Source of the DNA: Massariosphaeria phaeospora
Taxonomy: Eukaryota; Ascomycota; Dothideomycetes; Pleosporales
Length of the DNA: 64,000 nucleotides
Direction: 5' to 3'
Assembly (NCBI GenBank): GCA_011032825.1
Contig: JAADJZ010000004.1
Location: 744,001-808,000, forward strand
The notes beneath the pieces were generated by a model that saw only the letters and a list, made by a program, of their open reading frames with translations, did no database searches and was not told the origin of the DNA. Made by a program: the position numbers and the translations under genes. Numbering within the stretch: the first letter of the stretch is position 1; each line of letters begins with the position of its first letter. Shown in pieces: positions 10,175-20,740 of this stretch.

Positions 10175-12181
10175 CTAAGGAAGATCCATTGTAGACCTGC
10201 CAAAAGCCCTCGGAAACTTGGGTACGACCTGGCCAGGCCTTGCCATGCCGTCCTCCCAAAGCGGGTGCTCGTTGTCTTCAAGATAGCCTTCGAGGCAGGT
10301 ATCGAAGCTGACTTTCGGCATATCGGCAAAGTACGTATTGTATTGTTTGTGCATCGCTGCAGCGAGCGTGGTGATTCCCTCGCCGGGAAGGACGGTGTCC
10401 CAAGGGCTCACACACGTTTTGCCTTTGCAGGTCTTCAGAACGAGTAGGAGGCCGTCGAGGCGGGAGATAAGCGTGTCGCGAGGATACGAAGTGTTGCCAA
10501 GGGTGACGAGAGGCGGTTCGGTGGGGTAGGTGGGATACTTCGCGTATGTGCTGTTCGGAAGGCTAGTGTTGCTATTGCCAGGGTTGCCGAAGAGGTTGTT
10601 CATTTGACCGGGATCAGCCTGGGGTGTGGAATTAGCGTTGCAGGTGTGCTGGATTGCGGATGAAAACTTACCTTCATATCGTAGAGCTCGTTCACACTAG
10701 AGCACCAGACGGAATAGTAAAAGCCATACTCTTGGCCCACAACCCGGATAGCCTTGTAGGTGTTGTTGTATTTGGGTGTATCCGTATCCTGGCTTTCGGC
10801 CGGTCGAGTGTAGCCCCAGTATTCGACCTGCACATGTTCTCTGGCCTTTCCACTGTCACTCAGTTTCTGGATGTCACTCTCAGTCAGTGGAATCGGAGCG
10901 CCGTCAAAATCTTCGCGATGTGGAATGCCCATGACCTTGAACCACGTGGCTCCCAAGTCGGTATGCGAGGTTGCGAGTTCGACTTCCTTGCCTTTGGGGA
11001 CCTTGGGGCCTCGAACCACGAGCGGCACGTTGATGTCTTCCTCGAACCCGCAGTTCTTTCCAGGGCCGAGCCTGTGCTGCCCGTTGTGGTACCCGTTGTC
11101 CGTCGAGTAGAAGATGTACGTGTTATCCAGGACACCGTGTCGCTCTAGCCGAGCAATAACTTCTCCGACCATCTCATCCACAGCCATTAAAGAGCGCATA
11201 CGCTGTCTGTGCCATTCGTCGGCAGCAGTGATATTTTCAGCATTGAGGCGAGGCAACTCGGCGATCCAATCTACCCCCGAAGGAACTTCTGGATTAAAGT
11301 TGGGTGTTCTCGGAATGATTTCGTCGGCGAAAAGGTGCTCGTGTCGCTTGGCGGAAATAGGAGCTGATACGTCGACGGCGAAAGGCGGGTCTCCACCGGT
11401 AGCCTGAAAACCGATGTCAGAGTGCGGTGCGATGGGAGCGATGGTGAGGTAGAAAGGCGTAGACGGATCCTTGGCAGCATCATCAAGAAAGCCCAATGCT
11501 TTCTGCTTGACGAGGTCCGTCGAGTACTCGTTCCTATGCGGGATCGGCTTGTCGTGGTTGCGCTGGAAGATCGGGTTCATATATGAGTACGTGTTGGGGT
11601 CAAGGAGGAAGTCCTTGGAAGTTGCACTGTAAGTATACAGAAGAGTGAGGTGGAAAGGGCACACCTACCGAGCCATTGAAGCCAGAGATGAAGGGTTCGT
11701 CGTAGTTCGTGATGTTCTGAGCGTTCATGAGTTTTCCGGTGTAAAAAGTCTGATAACCGGCCTGCTGAATCCATAACGGAACCCAATTCTCATTATGACC
11801 TTCCCGAATAAATTGTGGGTAGCCGCCTGTGGTTCTTGTTAGCTATTACACCTATCAATTGAACATGACCAGAATATTCGCCGCACCATAGGGATCTTGC
11901 ACGTTGGTAACATTCGTGTTGTGAGCAGCTTTTCCAGTGAAGATGCTAACGCGCGAGGGGCAGCACCATGAGACAGTGCAGTAGTGTTTCTTGTAGTTGG
12001 TGCCTTTCTTCACTAGGTGTTCCTGCACTTGAGGCATGAAGTCCAGACTGTTCCACTGCGCATCCTGGTCATCGGTGACGATGAAAACGACATTGGGGCG
12101 TGTAGGACTCTCGCCAATGACGAATTTCGAATGCAGAAGCCCAGAGGCAAGTAAAGAAGTCAGAAAGGCCTTGTGAAGCAT
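10175..12181 (-). CDS. Secreted arylsulfatase
   Basis: Four exons on the minus strand (12181-11887, 11826-11669, 11613-10672, 10618-10175) give 612 residues. The join at 11614 uses an AAG acceptor rather than the nearer TACAG, because only this restores the family sequence FNGSDFLLDP; likewise exon 1 to 2 restores DPYGGYPQF. Sulfatases hydrolyse sulfate esters. Visible hallmarks: a signal peptide (MLHKAFLTSLLASGLLHS), metal-binding VTDDQD, and the C-x-P-S-R formylglycine motif (CCPSR), followed by the IFTGK element. The middle exon has the alkaline-phosphatase-like fold residues STDNGYHNGQHRLGPGK. Several N-x-S/T sites near the C terminus fit secretion. A role in releasing sulfate from aryl or sugar sulfates outside the cell is inferred. 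Confidence 0.93.
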
Positions 12182-12243
12182 AGTGAATAGTGCTGTTGGC
12201 TGGTTGATAATGATGGAACTGATATAGCGAGCATAGAAGATCA

Positions 12244-12252
12244 CTTTATATA
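12244..12252 (-). promoter_or_regulatory. TATA-like element of the arylsulfatase gene
   Basis: On the minus strand TATATAAAG lies about 63 bp upstream of the arylsulfatase ATG at 12181. Position and sequence fit a core promoter. Confidence 0.45.
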
Positions 12253-13479
12253 TGTGCCTTCGTCGTGGTCAAATGGGTTAGTTTGCTAGGCGAGTAATTC
12301 GAGGTGTATACGAAGCCATGGAGCTTTCGCCCCTCGAATCTCGCATCTATCCTATTTGAAGCTTTCAACTTCGGCACGGTGCCCCTGGTGCGATGCATGC
12401 ATTGAATGCGGATTCCTCCCAGAGTTTGGGTTGCTGGACGCTGAGAGTGAAAGCGGAACGAGGGTCATCCTCTGGACTGGAGAGACCAAGAATAGTGCCA
12501 TCGTATGTACTGCACTTCTTCCTTCCCGAGAGGAAACTTGGCATTCAATACCCTTTGGAACGACCAACTTGTGATCGGTGCATTTCCCCTCGGGGATAGA
12601 TGGTACCACGGAAGTGGGAAGGTTAGCGCAAGGAAGAGTAATCGGAGACGATCCGAGCCTGCAATCAACAAGGCGGTCCAAGAGTGGATGAGGCCATCGC
12701 CAAAGTGAAAAACTAGAGCTTCTGCCGAGAGCGCATGTGAGTAGACGCGAGAAAGAGCAATAACGAAGTGGGAGAGTCGTACATGTAACATTAGGTGCGG
12801 GTGCGGCACTAATCACTCGGCGCTTCCTCTCACTTCTTCAGCACTATAGTAGCATACTTTTGCGGGCTCTTCCTTCCCAGTTACATAGTACATCATGGAA
12901 AGGGACTGGGAGTGTTTCGTTGACGAGGATGATAGAACGGCGGAGAGATGAGGTCATCCGATATGAGCTAGAACGGTCGCGGTCTAGCGTGCTTCGCTGC
13001 TTTCGTATGCCCCCTGCACGCGTTCGCGCCTGCACCGCGAGCTCATTCCTCGTATGCACCCTGTAACCCGCACTCGCCAAGTTGATGTCTTCACCGGCTT
13101 GCGACTCGGAGACTCCAGCGACGTGGAACTAGCAGATCTCCAGCTCTGCTCGGGTTTCTTTCGCCACGATACGATTGTCCCTACCGGGGGTGGAAAGGAG
13201 CGATCGCCTTTGTCTCTCTGCAAGCCAACACGCCTTTCTTGTGTCGCGTCGCTCACTCTTTTGTTCATAGCCAGCTGCTTAGGATGCTTCCAGATGGGTC
13301 CCACGGCCTTTGTCTGCTGGCGGAGGTTTAAACCCCACGGCCTGCGAAAGAAAAAAGGCTATTCCCTATGACAAACCTTCTATCATCCCAAGTAGCGAGC
13401 TTTCGTCCATTACCTTCGTTTGAACTTGACCTTTTACCCAGGAGACTCCTATCTTTCGTCCTTTCGTCCAGCTGACACA
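12253..13479. other. Intergenic, divergent promoters
   Basis: This 1.2-kb gap separates two divergently transcribed genes (arylsulfatase and the 13.5-kb gene). Several open frames under 160 codons occur, none with a recognisable family or splice-supported structure. It probably holds both promoters. Confidence 0.5.
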
Positions 13480-14649
13480 ATGGTGCTGTATCATGATGAT
13501 GGACAGGTCGTCGCAGAGCACGAGCTACGTCTGGAGAAACAGGCAAAGAAACATGCCGAAACTTATGGCTACACGGACCAAAAGGAAATCGCAGAACAAC
13601 TGTCGAGTCAGCCGTCAGCTAATGAAGAGTATGTATACTTTATCGTCGACGAGCAAAAGTTTCGCACACTATACTCAAAAGAGGGAGGGGATCAGACTCG
13701 ATATGAGACCGATCATAAGTTTCCGGATCTGGACTTGCACGGCGGAAGAATCGCGAGATTCGAGCGCCAAGGGACCCAGCCATTCCCCACAGATGGCGTC
13801 CATAAGAAAACTTTGATGAAATGCTCCAGTCTCGCCCACGAATTCTTCTCTTTCGACCCGTTAGCGAAGGAGCTACATCTTCCTGTTAAACGTGCAAGGC
13901 GGCATGTTGCTAACACTAAGACATATTACGATCATCACCACCCTCAGATGGCGTTGATTCGCTCAAAGCCTATCGAGCGTTACATAATACCCTGGATCGA
14001 CCGGATGCGACGCCGAGAGGAAGCGTATGAAAAAGATAAACAGAAAACCAAGCTGCCTGAGATTGCCCTACCCAGAAGGCTGTTCAGCAAGATCCACCTC
14101 TACAACGCCATGGTCCAGCTTGATATGCCAAAGTTTGCGCAGAAGAATCTCATCAGCGCGTTATGTACGGAGATGTATGAGAAGGATCTTTCGCAATGCG
14201 AGCTGGATGCCTTAGAAATCACAATCGGGCGTTTTAACTCCAACGCCGTGGGCATTCTAGATCCCGTGTTGAACTTCTTCGTCGGCACCTACGCTCTACG
14301 CACACTATCCGACCGTCAGAATCATCTCCCATCCAACACCCGTGAGCACAAGCGTGCCTACATGCCACGGTTCTTAAGATACACCAATCGAAAAGCTACC
14401 CCGAGAGACGATACGATCATCGTCCCACCGAAGCTTCCGGTACTTGGACACAGTATTAAGCATTGGTCCGGACTGCGCGGCGATGATGATGCGGCTGCTG
14501 CTCGCACAGATTTTCCACTCAATGTTGGCAAGATGAAGAAACATTGGCGGAGGAGCTCGACGGAGTCGATTAGAGATGAGGAAAAGGATGAGAACAACGT
14601 GGTGCGATATACCGAGTGGTCAACGTACCCTTTTCACGGGGCTGATTGA
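13480..14649 (+). CDS. Hypothetical protein, 389 aa
   Basis: This is an intronless gene with no family I can name. The ATG at 13480 (ACACAATGGTG) is the first in frame. The protein is soluble-looking, rich in charged residues, with a central basic helical stretch (RMRRREEAYEKDKQKTK) and a more hydrophobic block around ILDPVLNFFVGTYALRTLSD. Middle sections (LYNAMVQLDMPKFAQKNLI, ALCTEMYEKDL) resemble helical C-terminal parts of fungal BTB-like proteins. It has no signal peptide. It is convergent with nothing nearby and stands 570 bp upstream of another unknown gene in the same orientation. Composition and length argue it is real. Confidence 0.75.
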   Translation: MVLYHDDGQVVAEHELRLEKQAKKHAETYGYTDQKEIAEQLSSQPSANEEYVYFIVDEQKFRTLYSKEGGDQTRYETDHKFPDLDLHGGRIARFERQGTQPFPTDGVHKKTLMKCSSLAHEFFSFDPLAKELHLPVKRARRHVANTKTYYDHHHPQMALIRSKPIERYIIPWIDRMRRREEAYEKDKQKTKLPEIALPRRLFSKIHLYNAMVQLDMPKFAQKNLISALCTEMYEKDLSQCELDALEITIGRFNSNAVGILDPVLNFFVGTYALRTLSDRQNHLPSNTREHKRAYMPRFLRYTNRKATPRDDTIIVPPKLPVLGHSIKHWSGLRGDDDAAAARTDFPLNVGKMKKHWRRSSTESIRDEEKDENNVVRYTEWSTYPFHGAD

Positions 14650-15216
14650 TACTGGAATCAGGCACCAGGGTCAAACCCGGCACCTCCAGAGGGTGATACT
14701 GAGGGTTGAACAACCATAATCCCGGTACGTTTGTCGACCAAACGCGGCCCTTGACTCACCGAACTGGACATACCAACTCCCCCATCTCTATTGATCCATC
14801 TTTAATACTTATTATATTACCTGTCGGTTTCTCGACTCTCTATGTGGTTTACGTATACATGTCCCGCCTTTTATTTGCATACAGATTATTTCCAGAGATA
14901 TTCGAATCAAGCAGGACTGGGCTACCGAACCCCATCCTCCGCGTCCGCTGAATTTTTGCGAGTACCATTCTCGCACGCGAACATGAGTTTGGTATCTTGC
15001 AATGCTATATTGTGAAAAGAGTGACGAATGTAGTCGGAGTAGTGTACTTTGTGGGCAATAAAAGCGGGCATTGTGTAAGGACGTTATCACGATAGTGGGC
15101 CGCATTATTCACCTTCTATATTGGCACCAGCTCGGAACCCATAGGTTAAAAACTTCTTTTTCCTTTCCGGTTCCCACTACCGCAATCCCAGCGACCAAAA
15201 ATTCTCGAATTGCAAC
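14650..15216. other. Intergenic, no gene seen
   Basis: The gap contains an AT-rich stretch (14810-14900) and the probable 5' region of the gene at 15217. No coding or RNA feature was supported. Confidence 0.4.
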
Positions 15217-16014
15217 ATGAACGTTAATACAGGCGTCGCATTGGCGGTTGGCTTCCCCGACATCCCGCTAGACGAGCGCAAGGTCTTGTTAGACGGACCT
15301 ACCATTAATATCGCCCTAGAACACGGCGGCTCAGGCCTCCAATACCATCATCAGATGTCAAGCGCTAAGGGCATGATAATAGAAGATCGTCTCCGCCAGA
15401 TGCAGGAGCAGACCGACAGCAAGCATATGCCATTCGTGGTCCAATTTCCTATGCGAGCTTTGCTGGCCGCCGCGCCGCATTTGAGTGAGACTCTCAACGC
15501 GTATACAGGGTCGGAGACGATTTATTGCAATTTTGGCAACTTGCTACCGGTCTTCGCGTTCGAAGTGTTGGACTGGTACGTCAAAGCACTGACCACAAAA
15601 GACTGGCTCATGTTTCAGCCAGTACAAGAAACTGTCGAGAAACACGATCGGTGGTACTACTTCTACATCTACGTCGCCATGAAGAAGCTCGGCATGGACA
15701 GCCTTGCTGGCCAGGTCGGTTGCTTGGTGGAAATTTTCATCAACCGTTACGGCCTCGCGGGCGACTACGGCTGTTTCGTGCAGCTACTGAAGCACCTCTC
15801 AGCCGACGACCCGCTTCTGCCATTGCTGGCCAAGCGGTACGTGGAAATGTCTCTAGGTGGTGCGATGTCAATGCTTGCTGAGCTGTTCAAGCATCTCGAC
15901 AAGGACTTTCCGCACTTTGGTGTCGTGGTTCGAGAAGTGACGAAGAACACGCCGGAACCGAGCAACGCCGCGAAAGCACCAGAGCAGGGCGATAAGAACA
16001 TGGAAGACTCGTAG
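15217..16014 (+). CDS. Hypothetical protein, 265 aa
   Basis: The ATG at 15217 (GCAACATGAAC) opens an intronless frame of 265 residues. The N-terminal half contains short beta-like segments and YCNFGNLLPVFAFEVLDWYVKAL; the C-terminal half is helical (YYFYIYVAMKKLGMDSLAGQVGCLVEIFINRYG), a layout like the BTB-domain-plus-helix proteins abundant in Dothideomycetes. The last 20 residues are polar and acidic. No catalytic motif or targeting signal is visible. With the genes at 4.8 and 13.5 kb it may belong to a lineage-specific group, but this is inference from layout and not from measured similarity. Confidence 0.75.
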   Translation: MNVNTGVALAVGFPDIPLDERKVLLDGPTINIALEHGGSGLQYHHQMSSAKGMIIEDRLRQMQEQTDSKHMPFVVQFPMRALLAAAPHLSETLNAYTGSETIYCNFGNLLPVFAFEVLDWYVKALTTKDWLMFQPVQETVEKHDRWYYFYIYVAMKKLGMDSLAGQVGCLVEIFINRYGLAGDYGCFVQLLKHLSADDPLLPLLAKRYVEMSLGGAMSMLAELFKHLDKDFPHFGVVVREVTKNTPEPSNAAKAPEQGDKNMEDS

Positions 16015-16604
16015 GAGGTTACCCTGGGCTGCTAGACTAGCGACTAGATATTTGCGACGAAAGAGTCTCTGCGGACTGGGTATGATTTGCGAATGGATCG
16101 CCAAAAGTAATCTTGATGCGTGGGGTCGGATGGATCCAAGAGCATATAATTGATTGAAATATTATTATCTAGATTGTACACCACTCATCTGAGACCTTGA
16201 AGACCAGTGACCACCAAGTGAGACTTAGGCCATTGTCCATGCTCCCTGAAAGACATTTGGCTAACCATTCCATGAAACAGGTTCTCTCCCAGCCACCATT
16301 GTGCATCCACATCGACCAATCTCGAACCCCCTCGCTGCCTTATGTCCCCTCAATGTTTACTACACTCTGCAATATATACCCGACTCTGTACCCACAATAA
16401 CCATCCACACGGTACCCCCATCCGTACTATTCCCGTACCCTCGTTCCTAACCTCTTGGCTCCAACCATCCATTCAATACGGAACTGCTGCAAGTGACGCT
16501 GCACCACAACGTTCATTCAAGACACTCGTTTCTCACTAAGACACTTCAACTCGTCAGACATTCGTTTACTTGTCTACCTACATTCTCAACGCGTTCAGCA
16601 CATT

Positions 16605-16769
16605 ATGCCCGCATTTCCAGAGACGTACGGCACATATGATTTGGGTGGCGGACGGCGAGGGGCGGTGTCGGCGGCGACGGGGGGAAGCCAGGGGGGAGGG
16701 CAGTCGGGTGGTGGGAATAGTAGGAAGGATGGTACTGCGACTAAGGGTGGTTTAGGGGGATGTTTGTAG
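16605..16769 (+). CDS. Candidate small glycine-rich protein, 54 aa
   Basis: A short frame starts at ATG 16605 (CATTATGCCC) and ends at TAG 16767-16769. The peptide begins MPAFPETYGTYDLGGGRRG, is then Gly/Ser/Gln rich, and ends GGLGGCL with a single cysteine next to the terminus. The local rise in GC and the switch to G-rich codons coincide with the frame boundaries, and the flanks are AT-rich, which favours a real small gene. The terminal Cys could be lipidated, which is speculation. It could also be chance low complexity. Confidence 0.45.
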   Translation: MPAFPETYGTYDLGGGRRGAVSAATGGSQGGGQSGGGNSRKDGTATKGGLGGCL

Positions 16770-17364
16770 ATTAGGTACGGTGTCTTAGATTTTGCTTGAG
16801 ATACATGAAGCTCCTTTGCTGAAAATTCCAGCTTTGCAAAAGCTTCTCTGTCGTTTGAATGTCTAAACAGTCTGGGATCGGACTCAGAATGTTCAACTAA
16901 GCTAGCATACCTACCCGCTATGTTGCATGGAGTTATCCCAAAGATCAAGAGTTCTGATAGCTCGCATCACAGAACGGACCACTTCAATAAACTAATAAGA
17001 ACAAAAGGAACCTCATTATAAACCAAGAAATTGTCAAAGCTGATTGGCTTGGTCCTCCTAAGCTCTGATTGGTCAAACGAATCTAATACGAACCTCTGGT
17101 TGGCTGAAGGAACCACCTATGACGTCACAACATGAAAATCAAAACATCCGTTTTCTCACCACCGCCGTTTTCTTTCTCCTACCTTGTCTACCTACCTACT
17201 TGTTATTATCTCAATCATCCTACGCTGAACAGTAATGAGAGTTGCAAATTACTGTACCGACGCGCTGCTGTCAGTCTCAAGAATGACGCGACAGGACTGG
17301 GGCTGTGTTGGTCGCTTCGCAAGGCTTACTTCTTCGAGTCCTCCTTGTTCACAACCCAAAGATA
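16770..17364. other. Intergenic, no gene seen
   Basis: This AT-rich stretch ends in the tandem duplication before the HET gene. It includes CCAAT-box-like ATTGG motifs (17040-17105) on the plus strand, often found in fungal promoters. Confidence 0.4.
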
Positions 17365-17545
17365 ATATGCCCATTGGCATAAGGCAGCTACATTTGAACC
17401 GTCTAAGCCCCATTCATCGTATACATTACTCACGCCACTCCTCCATGACAACAATATATGCCCATAAAGTAGCTACATTTGGAGCGTCTGAATCCCATTC
17501 ACTGCCTGCTGCATACCCTACTCACGCCACTTCTCCATGACGAAA
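17365..17545 (+). repeat. 91-bp tandem duplication covering the HET start codon
   Basis: Unit 1 (17365-17455) and unit 2 (17456-17545) share ATATGCCCAT, AGCTACATTTG, the GTCT/CCCATTCA segment and CTCACGCCACTYCTCCATGAC. Each copy therefore ends with an ATG in the same context; the second is the start of the HET gene. Confidence 0.8.
17445..17540 (+). promoter_or_regulatory. uORF of 31 codons overlapping the HET start (ATGA)
   Basis: The ATG contained in repeat unit 1 opens a 31-codon frame (from MTTIYAHKVATFG) that stops at TGA 17538-17540. The stop overlaps the main ATG at 17537 in the sequence ATGA. If transcription starts upstream of 17445, this uORF could limit or couple translation of the HET protein. 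Confidence 0.5.
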
Positions 17546-19393
17546 GTCAAGTACGATTACTCTCCTCTTGACTCCCCCGAATCGCAATTCCGACTGTTAA
17601 CTCTCCTTCCTGGTTTATGGCAAGACGAAATCCGATGTAGCCTCGCCGTTTACCCATTTGACAGCAACGCAAGCAATTACAATTACCAGACACTATCTTA
17701 CGTGTGGGGCGATCCGACTGTCGTCAGGCAGATTCGTGTTGATGATCTCAACTTTCAAGTCACTGAGAACTTGTGGTTAGCACTACGTCGATTGCGCCAT
17801 GCCGAATCTGAGCTCCTCATTTGGGTGGATGCGATTGCGATCAACCAGCAAGACAAGGACGAGAAATCCAAACAAGTTGCGATGATGGGCGATATATATC
17901 GCCGATGTTGCGAGGTTATTTGCTGGCTTGGAGAAGACACAGAAGCCGTCTCAGCACCATATGCGCTCACATCGACAACTGGCGTGCTCGCATTCGAACT
18001 CTTAAGGCTCCACGCCGAGGATAAACACCGATATGACAATATCTGTTACGATACCAGCTCCTCATCACACGTTGAAGTTGCTGCGGGGTACGAGGCTCAC
18101 TTCGAGGCTCTCTCCAAGATCATCGAATCACCTTGGTGGTCACGAATCTGGATAGTGCAAGAACTAGCACTACCACCAAAAGCCACACTGATGTTTGGAT
18201 CAGAATATCTCCCAGTTGAAGTCCTCAAGGATATTCGTGAGGTTGAAAGGCAGCATGAGCAGGGTTGCTGCAAGCATGTCTTCAGCGCTTACCAGTTCGA
18301 AGGTCTTATCAAGAAAACAAAACTCTTCATGAGCCAAGGAGCTGCGAGTCTTCTCTTCATACGATTGACGGCCAGAGACGGCGACAGTTACCCATTGCCG
18401 TTGTTACGCAGCTTAGTGTGCGCCAACTCTGCAACCGACCCTCGGGACCTATATTACGGTCTGCTAGGTCTCCTGCCAAAGTCAGATCTAAACCCAGATT
18501 ATTCTCTAAGTCCTTCTGCAGTATTCGCTAGAGGAGCAGTGCAGGAAATGAACTTTTCAGAGCGCCTCTCGATGATGGTGGGATTTCGGTCTGCCGATTT
18601 CTTCAAGTCGCCTCAAGGACAGGGATTGAAAGCCAATCCAACCTGGCTAGCACCGACCTCGTTTATGTTCATGCGAATTGAGCGGCAAGATCTGCTGACT
18701 CTTTTCAGTCGGCATATGAGCAAGCTCAATGCATCCCGGGGTTTTTACTCGCCTGTCACCCTCGTTAATGATTCTTCTCTTCTACTCAAATCCATACAGA
18801 TCGACACCATCCGGTTGGTGGATACCGTGACCGCTGGCAATGGAGTATCCAAGACTATCTACCGTTGGTTACAGATGCTAGCGCTCGACGAGACGTCTTG
18901 TTGGCCGCCGGATCCACCCCAAATAGGCTCCTTAGCCGACGCATTCTGGAAAACACTCCTATGGAACGGGATATATAATTCAGATGATGATGGAAAGTTG
19001 AGTACGGGCGACTACATCGAAATGGCTCAATGGCTACGCCACGTAATTGACGGCTCACCGCCTTTAGCGAACGTCCACAATCCCCTATCACGTTATGTTG
19101 TCCATACAAATCTATCTCAACGCAGCCTGTTTCTCACTAAGACCGGAATGCTTGGACTGGGGCCATACAACACAATGCCTGGCGATGAGGTTCACGTCCT
19201 CATCGGAGCAAATGTCCCATTTGTGCTTTGTCCGCACCGCAAGAGACTAAAGAAGTATGCACCCAATTCTGTATTTGAGTCTAGTGTTCGACAGTATACT
19301 ATGATTGGTGACGGGTATGTCCACGGTATCATGAATGGAGAAGCGATGGAGGAGCGTGGCGAGGATTCGTGGGAGACCATTCAGATATGGTAG
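17537..19393 (+). CDS. HET-domain heterokaryon-incompatibility protein
   Basis: A single exon of 618 codons encodes a typical fungal HET protein. The N-terminal domain (about residues 35-200) shows the conserved blocks YQTLSYVWGDP, LWLALRRLRH, LLIWVDAIAINQQDKDEKSKQV, MGDIYRRCCEVICWLGED and the later WWSRIWIVQELALPP. HET domains trigger programmed death when incompatible hyphae fuse, and are used with NLR, patatin-like and HeLo partners. The C-terminal part is variable and has GTLGLGP-type closing residues (KTGMLGLGPYNTMPGDEVHVLIGANVPF split over 19140-19220), normal for the family. The start is ATG 17537, inside a tandem duplication and overlapped by a uORF stop. A GYV-like ending (GDGYVHGIMNGEAM) also fits HET proteins. 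Confidence 0.95.
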   Translation: MTKVKYDYSPLDSPESQFRLLTLLPGLWQDEIRCSLAVYPFDSNASNYNYQTLSYVWGDPTVVRQIRVDDLNFQVTENLWLALRRLRHAESELLIWVDAIAINQQDKDEKSKQVAMMGDIYRRCCEVICWLGEDTEAVSAPYALTSTTGVLAFELLRLHAEDKHRYDNICYDTSSSSHVEVAAGYEAHFEALSKIIESPWWSRIWIVQELALPPKATLMFGSEYLPVEVLKDIREVERQHEQGCCKHVFSAYQFEGLIKKTKLFMSQGAASLLFIRLTARDGDSYPLPLLRSLVCANSATDPRDLYYGLLGLLPKSDLNPDYSLSPSAVFARGAVQEMNFSERLSMMVGFRSADFFKSPQGQGLKANPTWLAPTSFMFMRIERQDLLTLFSRHMSKLNASRGFYSPVTLVNDSSLLLKSIQIDTIRLVDTVTAGNGVSKTIYRWLQMLALDETSCWPPDPPQIGSLADAFWKTLLWNGIYNSDDDGKLSTGDYIEMAQWLRHVIDGSPPLANVHNPLSRYVVHTNLSQRSLFLTKTGMLGLGPYNTMPGDEVHVLIGANVPFVLCPHRKRLKKYAPNSVFESSVRQYTMIGDGYVHGIMNGEAMEERGEDSWETIQIW

Positions 19394-20740
19394 TGAATCT
19401 ACCTGTACATTACATCGAGTAAATTGACTCCTGCATCCACCCTAATGTCCACCGTGACAGTTCTGAGTCCTCAGGCATGCTCCAGCTTCGTTCGATAAGG
19501 CGAATTCTACACGTATCCTCAGCAACAAAGCCTGTTTAGAGACAGATCGGGTTCACAAAGTGAAGCGTAAATGAAAGTCGAGAAGAGAGCCTTACGTGCC
19601 GAGCCTGAAGATTCGGGCATGCTACGTGGCTCTCCCTTACCGCACTGTCTGAACGCAAGGCACTCATCCCGCCGCATTCCGGTGCCGACTATCCGCGACT
19701 TAACACGAGAGTGCCCGATTCAAGCAAGCTAATCAACATCGAAGACATCGTCATAGCGTCCGTCTACCAAGCAGCGATAAACACAGTGACGACTACACTT
19801 AGTCGAGTCCAGTCCCGCCCCTTGCGCGAAAATCCGGGGTAGACCATCTCGATCTCAAGTAACGCGTAAACGTAAAGGACACACTCACACTCTAATCTGT
19901 GCCTGGCTAACCCAAGTGGTGGAGGCGATGCAAGGCTGAGGACCAGCCCACCATCTCATTGGCAGAAAGCCCAATACACGCGCGCCAGCCACCACGTTCT
20001 CCGCGAGCGCGGTACGGCTGATTTGCGAACGCATGCACGTAAGCGCTGCGACATGACATGCTGACCGGTCATGCTACCCCCCTGACAGGGTTAATTCGTT
20101 ATCGATGCGCAGATGCGTACCTCGAGTGTGTCCACACCCTTTCGCCTCTTCAAGTCCTGATTAGACAAAACCTGCGATGTCAGAATCCGTAATGTTTTAT
20201 AAAATAATCGCCATCTCTTATCTATTAGTTATAAATCTGTACACTGGCAAAAGGAGTTACTGAAATACGCCTCAATCAGTAATGATTTACGTCAAGAGGG
20301 TGTCCTCCCTCCCGCTGTGGCGTTCCCCGGAGTCCGGTTTCGTACGTTACCAGGCCGCCGATTCTCTCACATTTACCGTGTGGCTTGTTCAGCTGCCCAT
20401 GCTTCGCACGTCCAGGACCGCCTGCGTCAGAACGTGGCGCTCGAGTACGAAACCTATGCCACGCACCTGGTGATCCCGACGGACCGTTTGGGGACATATT
20501 AAGCGATGGAGTGTTCAGCGACTTAGGAGGGGTGGTCAGCCTGAACAGGTAGCGCTCGATGTGAAATGCTGGTGAATCCCCGGACCTGGGATAGGGTACC
20601 GTGTCAATGTTCGTCCTCCTTGCTTACCGTTTCCGTCTTACTTTATACGCTTCCGTGCCATTGAAGTCGTAATTGACGTGGCGCGATGCCATTCGTCGAC
20701 GTTAACGACCCCGAGAGGAAATTAGAAAGAGAAGCAACTG
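19394..20740. other. Intergenic, no gene seen
   Basis: There are 1.35 kb without a supported gene between the HET and patatin-like genes. No repeat, tRNA or pseudogene was recognised. Confidence 0.5.

Noticed and set aside
12352..12816. Minus-strand frame of about 150 codons
   Set aside because: No family features, no splice-supported extension, and several competing frames cover the same DNA.
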